Assembly (NCBI GenBank): GCA_002394305.1
Contig: DGTM01000036.1
Coordinates: 9,468 to 24,742 of the forward strand
Source of the DNA: Prevotellaceae bacterium UBA4336
Lineage (GTDB): Bacteria; Bacteroidota; Bacteroidia; Bacteroidales; Bacteroidaceae
Reading direction: 5' to 3'
DNA length: 15,275 nt
Below are positions 1 through 7,100 of the stretch, piece by piece. Numbering within the stretch: position 1 is the first letter of the stretch; every line of letters begins with the position of its first letter. Under the pieces are notes generated by a model, which saw nothing but the letters and a program-made list of their open reading frames with translations, was not told the origin of the DNA and searched no databases. The translations under genes were made by a program, and so were the position numbers.

Positions 1-322
1 TCTTTGGTTCGGCCTTTGGCTCGGGAGCTTCCTGCTTGTCCTGCTTTTCGGGCGCTTCCGCAGCAACCGGCTTCTCCTGGCTTGCAGGCGTATCGGCCGG
101 TTCTTCTACTGTCTTTTTCTTTCTTGTCGTGCGTTTCTTGGCAGGTTTCTCTGCCGGTTTCTCTTCTGTTTTCTCCGCCGGAGCTTCTGCCGGAGCGGTG
201 GTCACTTCCTTGGACTCTTCGGCGGGCTTTGCCTCTGCTTTCTTGCGAGTCCGTGCCACACGCTTGGTCTTCAGCGTTTCTTCGGTGGCTACAGTTTCTG
301 TCTTTGTTTCTTTCTTCTTCAT
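1..322 (-). CDS. Lys/Pro/Ala/Glu-rich protein, N-terminal part (runs off left edge)
   Basis: The frame opens with ATG at 322-320 and stays open for 107 codons to the window edge, so the C-terminus is missing. The visible part begins MKKKETKTETV and is low-complexity, made almost only of K, E, A, P, T and R. It has two basic clusters (RVARTRKK around residues 21-28 and KRTTRKKK around residues 63-70) separated by acidic and proline-rich stretches. There is no signal peptide, membrane segment or enzyme motif. It starts 32 bp after the stop of the GH43 lipoprotein gene on the same strand and may be co-transcribed with it. Such disordered charged N-termini occur on nucleic-acid-binding proteins and on several translation or transcription factors of Bacteroidota. 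I cannot tell which protein this is without the missing part. That it is a real gene is likely, because the opposite strand gives only a mirror of the same biased composition. Confidence 0.7.
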   Translation of the reverse strand, partial: MKKKETKTETVATEETLKTKRVARTRKKAEAKPAEESKEVTTAPAEAPAEKTEEKPAEKPAKKRTTRKKKTVEEPADTPASQEKPVAAEAPEKQDKQEAPEPKAEPK

Positions 323-354
323 TTAATGTGTTTGTCGTTATTGTTTTTCGTTGT

Positions 355-1467
355 CTAACGGACTATCTCCTGCGGCTCGGTGGTTGGCCCGTCGACGGTC
401 AGAACGCCTTTCTCGTCGATGTTAAGCTTGTCGATGAGGACAACGCGTTCGTCGGGATTGTCCTTCATGCGGCCGTGATAGACGCAGTAGCGCTGGCCGT
501 CGGGCATGGTGAGCACCATGTTGTGGCCTGTGCCCATCACTGTGCCGCCGCGGCTGACGTTCTCCTGCAGCACGGGGTTATTGTCGGCCTTGGTGAAGGG
601 GCCCAGGGGATTTGTTGCCGTCGCGTAGCCCACGGCGTAGTACTGTCCGCCGTAGTGGTTTGCGCTATACATTATATAATATGTGTCGCCCTGGCGGAAG
701 AGATAGCTGCCCTCCGTCCAGCGGCGGTTCACTTCGCCGTGCGTGGCGCTGCGGCTCTCCCATTCGCTCTGTCGGTCGGCAAGCTTGGTGGGCGGGCAGA
801 GCAGGAGCACAGGCTCGCCGATGACGCCGCTGAAGTCGGGCTTCAGCTCAACGCCGTACACCCAACTCTCCTCTATCTCCTGGAAGCTGCCGGCCTGGCG
901 CAGGCTGTCGGCTATCTCGCTCTCCACGCTGTGCTTGTAGCAGCAACGGCTGAAGTAGAGGTAGCACTTGCCCTGTTCGTCGTCGAAGAAGACGTTGGCA
1001 TCGATGATGGGGTATTCGGGATTGAAGATGGGACGGTTGTAGAGGTCGGTGAAGGGACCTGCCGGCGAGTCGCTGACGGCAACGCCTATCTTGAAGTTCT
1101 CGCCCTCGCAGGTCGGGTTCTCGCGATAGTTGGAGCTGTAGAAGAGGTAGTACTTGCCGCCACGTTCGTAGACCTCCGGAGCCCAGAAGCAGTCCAGGTT
1201 CCATTGGGTGGAGTCGCCGCCGTGATACACCTGTCCGCAGGAGTCCCACTCTACGAGGTCGTCGCTGACAAAGGCTTCGAAGCCGTCGGCCAGCGATGTG
1301 CCGTACATGTAGTAGCGCCCGTCGCTGGCATGCAGCAGGAAGGGGTCGCCCAGTTTGAGCGGAATGGGATTTGTCACGATGCTTGTCGTCGTCTCGGCCT
1401 CTTTCTTCGTGCTGCAAGCACAGAGGCAAAGGCACAGCAGTGCCATCGGGAAGAGTTTGGAGTTCAT
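355..1467 (-). CDS. GH43-family glycoside hydrolase, lipoprotein
   Basis: 370 residues. The N-terminus (MNSKLFPMALLCLCLCACS) is a lipoprotein signal with lipobox L-C-A-C and lipidation at Cys18, so the enzyme is probably anchored in the outer membrane or faces the periplasm. The rest reads as a five-bladed beta-propeller of family GH43. The expected acidic triad is visible: Asp41 in GDPF (general base), Asp156 in IIDANVF (pKa modulator) and Glu252 in WTEGSYLF (general acid), plus His315 in GTGHNM, the usual propeller-centre metal ligand. WAPEVY near residues 95-100 is also typical. GH43 enzymes cut arabinose or xylose from hemicellulose and pectin side chains; the exact substrate cannot be read here. 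No separate carbohydrate-binding domain follows the propeller, and the length is normal for a single-domain enzyme. It starts 17 bp after the carbonic anhydrase stop, so probably one transcript. Confidence 0.93.
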   Translation of the reverse strand: MNSKLFPMALLCLCLCACSTKKEAETTTSIVTNPIPLKLGDPFLLHASDGRYYMYGTSLADGFEAFVSDDLVEWDSCGQVYHGGDSTQWNLDCFWAPEVYERGGKYYLFYSSNYRENPTCEGENFKIGVAVSDSPAGPFTDLYNRPIFNPEYPIIDANVFFDDEQGKCYLYFSRCCYKHSVESEIADSLRQAGSFQEIEESWVYGVELKPDFSGVIGEPVLLLCPPTKLADRQSEWESRSATHGEVNRRWTEGSYLFRQGDTYYIMYSANHYGGQYYAVGYATATNPLGPFTKADNNPVLQENVSRGGTVMGTGHNMVLTMPDGQRYCVYHGRMKDNPDERVVLIDKLNIDEKGVLTVDGPTTEPQEIVR

Positions 1468-1468
1468 T

Positions 1469-1496
1469 GTTCAGAGTTTAGTGTTTAGGGTTTTGG
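1469..1496. repeat. 7-bp tandem repeat at end of carbonic anhydrase gene
   Basis: Four heptamers in register (GTTCAGA, GTTTAGT, GTTTAGG, GTTTTGG) fill the 17-bp gap between two minus-strand genes and run into the last codons of the carbonic anhydrase gene. The stop codon (TAA at 1487-1485) lies in the third unit. The copies are imperfect, so this short array is less certain than the longer ones further right. Confidence 0.6.
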
Positions 1497-2066
1497 TGTG
1501 TAGTCTTCGCTGGTTGTCACGGTCTGTGTGTTCCTCGGGTCGCTGTCGGCCTGGCGGAACCAGTCGCTGTACTCGATGTAGTGGCGGGCGTAGGTCTTGT
1601 TCAGGGCCTGTGCCTGTTCGGGGTCCACCTTCTTGATGAACTTTGCAGGCACGCCGCCCCAGAGTTCGCCGTCGCCAATGACTGTGTTCGAGAGGACGAG
1701 TGCTCCGGCAGCAACGATGGCTCCGCGGCCCACCACGGCGTGGTCGAGCACCGTGGCGCCCATGCCGACGAGTGCGCCGTCGCGTACTTCGCATCCGTGC
1801 AACGTGACGCTGTGGCCGATGGTCACGTCATCGCCCAGGATGCAGGGTGCCTTGCCGTTGAGGGTGTGGATGCAGGAGTTGTCCTGCACGTTCGTGCGGT
1901 TGCCTATCTTGACGAAGTGCACGTCGCCGCGGATGACGGCGTTGAACCAGACGGTGCAGTCGTCGCCCATCTCTACGTCGCCCACTATCACTGCGCCTTC
2001 GCTGAAGTAGCAGTGCTTGCCGAAGCGGGGGGCGGGCATCCCCCCCAGTGTCTTGATTGTTGCCAT
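1485..2066 (-). CDS. gamma-class carbonic anhydrase family protein (YrdA/PaaY/CaiE type)
   Basis: 193 residues with the left-handed beta-helix hexapeptide pattern throughout (VIVGDVEMGDDCTVW, CILGDDVTIGHSVTLHG, VVGRGAIVAAGALVL). The three metal-binding histidines of the family are present: His67 (SCIH), His85 (IGH) and His90 (LHG), with the conserved R46-G-D48 and Gln61 nearby. The length matches the short gamma-CA subfamily, which lacks the acidic loop of the Methanosarcina Cam enzyme. Proteins of this group are cytoplasmic trimers; some hydrate CO2, and many have no proven activity. The C-terminal tail (about residues 171-193) is polar and low-complexity, and its last codons run into a heptamer repeat. 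The ATG at 2066-2064 begins MATIKTLGG and is preceded by an A-rich repeat leader rather than a Shine-Dalgarno sequence. Family assignment is firm, physiological role is not. Confidence 0.93.
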   Translation of the reverse strand: MATIKTLGGMPAPRFGKHCYFSEGAVIVGDVEMGDDCTVWFNAVIRGDVHFVKIGNRTNVQDNSCIHTLNGKAPCILGDDVTIGHSVTLHGCEVRDGALVGMGATVLDHAVVGRGAIVAAGALVLSNTVIGDGELWGGVPAKFIKKVDPEQAQALNKTYARHYIEYSDWFRQADSDPRNTQTVTTSEDYTPKP

Positions 2067-2073
2067 CGAGATT

Positions 2074-2136
2074 ATTTACTATTTGACAATTTACAATTTA
2101 CAATTTATTTACGATTTTATTATTTGGCTATTTACA
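2074..2136. repeat. A/T-rich heptamer leader upstream of carbonic anhydrase gene
   Basis: Units such as ATTTACT, ATTTGAC, AATTTAC, AATTTAC and AATTTAT follow each other with a 7-bp period. The block ends with ATTTGGCTATTTACA (2122-2136). On the transcribed minus strand it reads TGTAAATAGCCAAAT followed by GTAAAT-type units up to the start codon. The same arrangement stands before the mutase gene (11552-11615). It lies in the 142-bp gap between aminopeptidase P and this gene. No -7 promoter motif is seen here. Confidence 0.75.
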
Positions 2137-2192
2137 GAGCGGTAACAAATTCATGGATGCTCTGACACCATGGCGCGATTGCAGTCGCGGAG

Positions 2193-2220
2193 CTTCATTC
2201 TTCATTCATCATTCTTCATT
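2193..2220. repeat. 7-bp tandem repeat at end of aminopeptidase gene
   Basis: Four heptamers in exact register: CTTCATT, CTTCATT, CATCATT, CTTCATT. The aminopeptidase stop codon (TGA, 2211-2209) and its last three codons (Asn-Glu-Glu) are built from the array, so the gene's end is set by the repeat. Confidence 0.8.
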
Positions 2221-4059
2221 TACAGGGATGGTCTTTTTCTCCTCTTCCGTCAGATAGGGGGAGAGCTCGTCGTAGACTCTCTTGTGGTATTTGTTGATGT
2301 AGTCCATCTCTTCGGGTGTCATCATGTCCCAAAGGACGGGTGTGAGGTCGATGGGGCAGAGGGTGAGGGGTTCGAGGCGGAGGAAGCGGCCGAACTCCGT
2401 CTCGCCGTCGGGGACGATGAGCATGGTGTTCTCGATGCGCACGCCGTGCTTGCCGGCGCGGTAGATGCCGGGTTCGTTGGTGACGGTCATGCCGGCGTGG
2501 AGTGGTGCGGGCTTCCATGTGTGGCGTATCTGATGCGGTCCCTCATGGACGCAGAGGTAGGAGCCGACGCCGTGTCCGGTGCCGTGTCCGTAGTTGATGC
2601 CGTGCTGCCACATGAAGTAGCGTGCCAGGGCGTCAATCTGTGTGCCGCTGATGCCGTCGGGGAAGCGGGTGAGGGCCAGACGGATGTGCCCCTTGAGGAC
2701 GAGTGTGTAGTCGAGGCGTTCCTCGTCTGTCAGAGGGCCGAGCGCGATGGTTCGGGTGATGTCGGTGGTGCCGTCCTGGTACTGAGCGCCGCTGTCGAGC
2801 AGGAGCAGGCCGCGGGGTTCAAGCCTGACGTCCGTCTCGGGTGTGGCCTCGTAGTGTACGATGGCTCCGTGCGGGCCGTAGGCGGCAATCGTGTCGAACG
2901 AGAGGCCTCGGTACAGAGCCTGCTCTGCCCTGAGAGCCGTCAGCTTGCGGTCGATGCTGATCTCCGTCTCGCCTCCTGCCTCGACGGCAGGCTTCAGCCA
3001 GCGCAGGAAACGGACCATCGCCACGCCGTCGCGCACCATTGCCCTGCGGAAGCCTGTTATCTCGGCGGCGTTCTTGATGGATTTCATGGAAGAGACCAGA
3101 CCCTCCGGACCCTCTCCCAACCTCTCCCTTGTAGGGAGAGGAGCAGATAGTTCTGCAGCAGAAATGGTATCCACCCCTCTCCCTACAAGGGAGAGGTTGG
3201 GAGAGGGTCCGGAGGTTTTCGATATTGGTCTGTACGGCTTTACTTTCACGCCGATGCTTTGGAGGTAGGCGTTTACGCTTTCGTCGAGCTTGTCACTGTC
3301 GATGAAGAGTGTCACGTCGTTGGGCGTGAGGAGCAGGTAGCTGACGAACACGGGGTTGCAATGTACGTCGGAGCCTCTGAGGTTGAGCAGCCAGGCGATG
3401 TTGTCGAGCTGGGAAATGAAGATGCAGTCGGCTTTCTGCTCCCTGAGGGCTTGCCGTACACGCTCTATCTTGCTTTGGGCCGTCTCGCCGGCAAATTCCA
3501 AAGGCTGAATCTCCACCTTGTTCTTGGGGATGGGCGGCCGGTCTGTCCAGAGCTCTTCGGCGGGGTCGAGGTCTGTGCGAAGCCCTATGCCTGCCTTGCC
3601 GAGCTCTGTCCTCAGTTCCTCAATGTCTTCCGAAGTGTAGAGACTGCCGTCGATGCCGACCGTCTTTTCATTGACCATTGAGGATTGAGGATTGGCCATT
3701 GCTTTGCCCGACTCATTATGAATTATGAATTGTGAATTATGAATTGTCTGAACGAGCCACTCGCAGATGCTGGGTGTCTCGGGCTGTCCTTCCCTCATCA
3801 GGCGGAAGGGTGTGCCCTGGAGCTGTTCTTCGGCTGCGATGAAGTAGCGGCTGTCGGTCCAGAGCGCCGCATCCTGCAGGGTGACGACGGCTGTGCCTGC
3901 GCTTCCGTCGAAGCCCGAAATCCACCGGCGCGTCTGCCAGTGCTCGGGGACGTACTCGCCTTGGTGCGGGTCTGTACTTGGGAAGATGAAGGCTGCGAGC
4001 CCGTTACGGCGCAGGTATTGCCGCAATGTGTTTACTCTGTTGGAAATAACCTCTTGCAT
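2209..4059 (-). CDS. pepP: Xaa-Pro aminopeptidase (aminopeptidase P, M24B) with two in-frame repeat insertions
   Basis: 616 residues, ATG at 4059-4057, no signal peptide, so cytoplasmic. It removes an N-terminal residue preceding proline. Residues 1-100 are a creatinase N-terminal domain (AAFIFPSTDPHQGEY, RWISGFDGSAG). The C-terminal pita-bread domain has all five dimetal ligands: Asp422 (LLLDSG), Asp433 (TTDITR), His496 (GTGHGVG), Glu529 (TNEPG) and Glu543 (IENTM), plus His402 and His505 of the active site. Two parts look foreign: residues about 104-133, encoded by heptamer repeats, and about 281-322, encoded by a 40-bp inverted repeat. Homologues I recall continue straight from WLV to TVGIDG at the first site and carry a different segment of roughly 50-60 residues at the second, so the second repeat may have replaced sequence in the middle domain. 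The catalytic domain is intact; activity is plausible but not shown. Confidence 0.95.
   Translation of the reverse strand: MQEVISNRVNTLRQYLRRNGLAAFIFPSTDPHQGEYVPEHWQTRRWISGFDGSAGTAVVTLQDAALWTDSRYFIAAEEQLQGTPFRLMREGQPETPSICEWLVQTIHNSQFIIHNESGKAMANPQSSMVNEKTVGIDGSLYTSEDIEELRTELGKAGIGLRTDLDPAEELWTDRPPIPKNKVEIQPLEFAGETAQSKIERVRQALREQKADCIFISQLDNIAWLLNLRGSDVHCNPVFVSYLLLTPNDVTLFIDSDKLDESVNAYLQSIGVKVKPYRPISKTSGPSPNLSLVGRGVDTISAAELSAPLPTRERLGEGPEGLVSSMKSIKNAAEITGFRRAMVRDGVAMVRFLRWLKPAVEAGGETEISIDRKLTALRAEQALYRGLSFDTIAAYGPHGAIVHYEATPETDVRLEPRGLLLLDSGAQYQDGTTDITRTIALGPLTDEERLDYTLVLKGHIRLALTRFPDGISGTQIDALARYFMWQHGINYGHGTGHGVGSYLCVHEGPHQIRHTWKPAPLHAGMTVTNEPGIYRAGKHGVRIENTMLIVPDGETEFGRFLRLEPLTLCPIDLTPVLWDMMTPEEMDYINKYHKRVYDELSPYLTEEEKKTIPVNEE
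3102..3215. repeat. REP/BIME-like element: 40-bp perfect inverted repeat inside the aminopeptidase gene
   Basis: The left arm 3102-3141 and right arm 3176-3215 are perfect reverse complements over 40 bp, separated by 34 bp. Each arm can also fold on itself through CCTCTCCC-TTGTA-GGGAGAGG. The element is 114 bp, a multiple of three, has no stop codon in the gene's frame, and encodes PSPNLSLVGRG from one arm and PLPTRERLGEG from the other. A single related hairpin lies at 11618-11637. The layout is that of a paired REP/BIME or of the coding palindromic elements known from Rickettsia; kinship to either is not claimed. Confidence 0.9.
3670..3747. repeat. Two heptamer blocks inside the aminopeptidase gene
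   Basis: Block one, 3670-3697: ATTGACC, ATTGAGG, ATTGAGG, ATTGGCC. Block two, 3720-3747: GAATTAT, GAATTGT, GAATTAT, GAATTGT, which is also a perfect 14-bp tandem duplication. Both keep a 7-bp period, and 15-20 bp of unrelated sequence lie between them. This is the type of sequence that fills gaps between genes elsewhere in the window, yet here it is translated (TIHNSQFIIHN and ANPQSSMVN). Confidence 0.8.
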
Positions 4060-4118
4060 GGTTCGTTGAGTTATCTTGACAATTCAATTCCCTCTCTGTG
4101 GAATGTCGGGTGATTATG

Positions 4119-7100
4119 TCAGTGCGATACGATGATTTTCTTGCCGTCCTTGATGTATAAGCCTTGTCTGAGTTTGCCGTTTGCTGTTTGTCGGCGACCG
4201 CTGAGGTCGAAGACGGCGTCCTTATTATTAATAATGTGTGGATTGTTCTCTATTGCCCGGATGCCGTCGGGGTCTTCGTTGACGTAGGCATTCCCGTAGC
4301 GCCAGACGGGCAGATGCGTGTTGTCGGGCACGGGATGGGCGTCCTCGGCCAGTGTCTGGAACCAGGCCTGCTTCTCCTTCTCCCTGCCGGCGTTGAGCTG
4401 GAGGCAGAGGGCTCCGCTGCGCATGTCGGTGGCGTCGGTGCTGACGGCTGTCGGGGGTGCGTCGGCGTTCCAGCCTGTCAGGTAGTATGTGTCGGAGAGG
4501 ATGATGTTGCCATTGTTGCGGCAGATGACGTCGCCGCCTTCCGGGCTGATGCGGATGTCGCCCGCCATAAGGCAGTTCGAGATGATGCCTAACGTGGAGG
4601 CCCAGCCCACGAGGCCTCCGCAGCTGTTCACGCCGTCGCCGTTGATGCTGCCGGCAAAGATGCAGTCCTGCAGTTCGGCGAAGTTCGGACCTTCGCTGAT
4701 GAGGCCGGCCAGGCCGCCGTGTGTCCCGTCGCCCGCTATGGTGGCGTGGATGTCGATGTAGCTCTGGCAGCGCAGCAGTGTGCCGCCCCGCATCTCGGCA
4801 ACCATGCCTGCGAACTTCCGGCTGCTCGTGATGGTGCCGCGCAGGGTGAGGTCCTGCACTGTGCCCGACAGGTGTCCGAACAGTCCGGCATAGTCGGCGT
4901 TGCGGTTGAGTGCGATGGTGATGGTGTGCCCTGCTCCGTCGAAGGTGCCGTCGAAGGTCTTGTTGTCTCCTATCATCGTTGAGGGATAGCCTGTGAAGTC
5001 AATGTCCTCCGTCAGCACGGCGCAGAGAGCCTCCCCATTCCCGTTGGTGGAGAGAACTTCGCCGTCAACCATCCTGGCAAACATGTTGAGCATTTGGGGC
5101 GAGCCAATCAAGTAGTATCCGTGATTGTCGCGTGGCAGGCTCTTGGCATCGAAGTAGCCGCAGGCCTGGCAGATGCCGTTCTGGAAGTCGTGCTGGTCTT
5201 GGTTGTTGAGCGAAGCGTTGTTGGTGAAGCTGCCCAGGGTGGAGTAGGGCGTGCCGTCGCAGTGCAGGCGTGCGAAGCTGTAGACGATGTTGTGGCTCGT
5301 ATCCGGCACGGGCGTGGTGTCCATGCCGAGCGTCTGCCGCCATGTCGTGCTGCCCGGCTGTTTGCCCTCGAGCAGGAAGCAGGCCTCGCCGTAGGTCACT
5401 TGGTCGTCCGTCAGAGGGGTCACGTCGCCACAGGCATTGGCGGCGCCCCAGCTGCCCTGGAAGTAGTTGTGGGTGGAGGAGACATTCTGGCTGTTGCGCG
5501 AAAGCAGGTCGCTGCCGCTGGTGCTGACGTCGAACCGGCTCGTAATGAGGCAGCCGGAGATGTTGGTCGTGCCGCTGGCCCATCCCGAGACGCCTGCACA
5601 GCAGCTCGTCTGGCTTCCGGTGATGGAGCCGCTCACGAGGCAGTTGCGAACGACTGTGCCGGCATTCGAGATACCGACTATGCCGCCATGCGTGCCGTCG
5701 CCGCTGACGGAGCTTGTGATGTTCACACGGCTTTGGCAACGCTCTATTGTGGCATTCTCCGTTTGGGCGGCAATGCCTCCGGCGTACTTGGAGGAGGTCG
5801 TGATGGTGCCCTCTGTGGTGAGGTCGTGGACGTAGCCCGAGAGGAAGCAGAACAGTCCGGCATGTTCGGCGGTGCGTCGCAAGGCCAGCTTCACGGAATG
5901 TCCGCCGCCGTCGAACTCGCCCCTGTAGTTGCTGCCTGTGCCTATCATGGTGCTTGGGTAGGCCGTGAAGTCGATATCGGCTGTCAGCCTGGCGCTGAGC
6001 GAGAGGCTTCCCGTGTTGACGCGGGCGGCAAAGTCGGCCAGCTCGTCGGCCGTGGCGATTTCGATGACTTCATCTTTGCCGTCGTCCTCCCTGTTGTTAA
6101 TGTACTTGTCGAGCCACGGGATGCGGTTCTCCACGTATTCCTTCATCCATCCCACTTCCACTTCGTACGAGCCGCCGGCACGGGGATTGACCTGTATCTT
6201 CTGGCCGAGTATGGGCCATCGCATGAAGTTGAGGCGTTGCGACTGCATCAGCTCCGAGGCCGTCGAGTCGATGTATGCCGTGAGGCTCTCGGCCGTGATG
6301 TTGCCTCGTTCGCGGACGGTGTTCCACATGGCGGCCATCGAGTCGCAGAGCACAGGGTCGGAGAACATCCGCTTGAGCAAAGCGCGTGAGTTGCCGGCGC
6401 CGCCGCGTGCCAGGGAAAGGAACTCGCCCAGGTCGTTTGTCGGGAAGTTGCGGTAGTCGTTGTCGAAGGCATTGTCGAAGTCCCAGACAGGCCCGAGGCG
6501 GAACAGGTCGCTGCCGCGGTCCTTTGTGATGTAGCAGCTCCAGAAGGCGTCGGGGTTGCCTGCGAGCTCTTCCGAGAGGAAGTACTGCAGGAGGCTCCTT
6601 TCGTCGAGGCGCGAACGGAAGCCCAGCACGGGGTCGGCAAAGTTCGACGCAAGTATCTTGGCCTCCATCTTGTTGAACTCGTCACGGATGTACACGGCCT
6701 GTTCAGTCGTGATGTCGTCGTCGCCGGGACTCTTGATGGTGATGGGGTTGCCTGCCAGGCTTCTGAACCACGATGCTTCCCGCTCGGCGTATCCGTCCAG
6801 CTCGAGCAGGTAGCCGCCGGTCAGGAACTCGCCTTCCGTGTCCGTCGGCGTCATCTCCGTGATGTCGACGCGGTTCCTGTCGACTGTCAGCTGGTCGGTG
6901 AGCTGGTAGCAGCCGCGGTATTCGCCGTTGACGATGACGTCCACCGGCTTGCTCCACGGCACGTAGCTCATGCCCATGCGACGTGCTATCTCGAAGGCCA
7001 CGAGGTTGCGCATCAGGGTCTTGTCGTCGTAGTTGTTGATGAGCGTCCACTTTTTGGCTTTGGCCGGCGAGCGCATGTCGGAGTTCTTGAAGATGCGGCG

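Noticed and set aside
4..1488. 494-codon plus-strand open frame across the GH43 lipoprotein gene
   Set aside because: It is the complement of a gene with a lipobox and full GH43 triad; its translation is Val/Ala/Leu-rich without motifs.
2174..2189. Hairpin CGCGA-TTGCAG-TCGCG as terminator of the aminopeptidase gene
   Set aside because: The stem has only 5 bp and no U-run follows on the minus strand.
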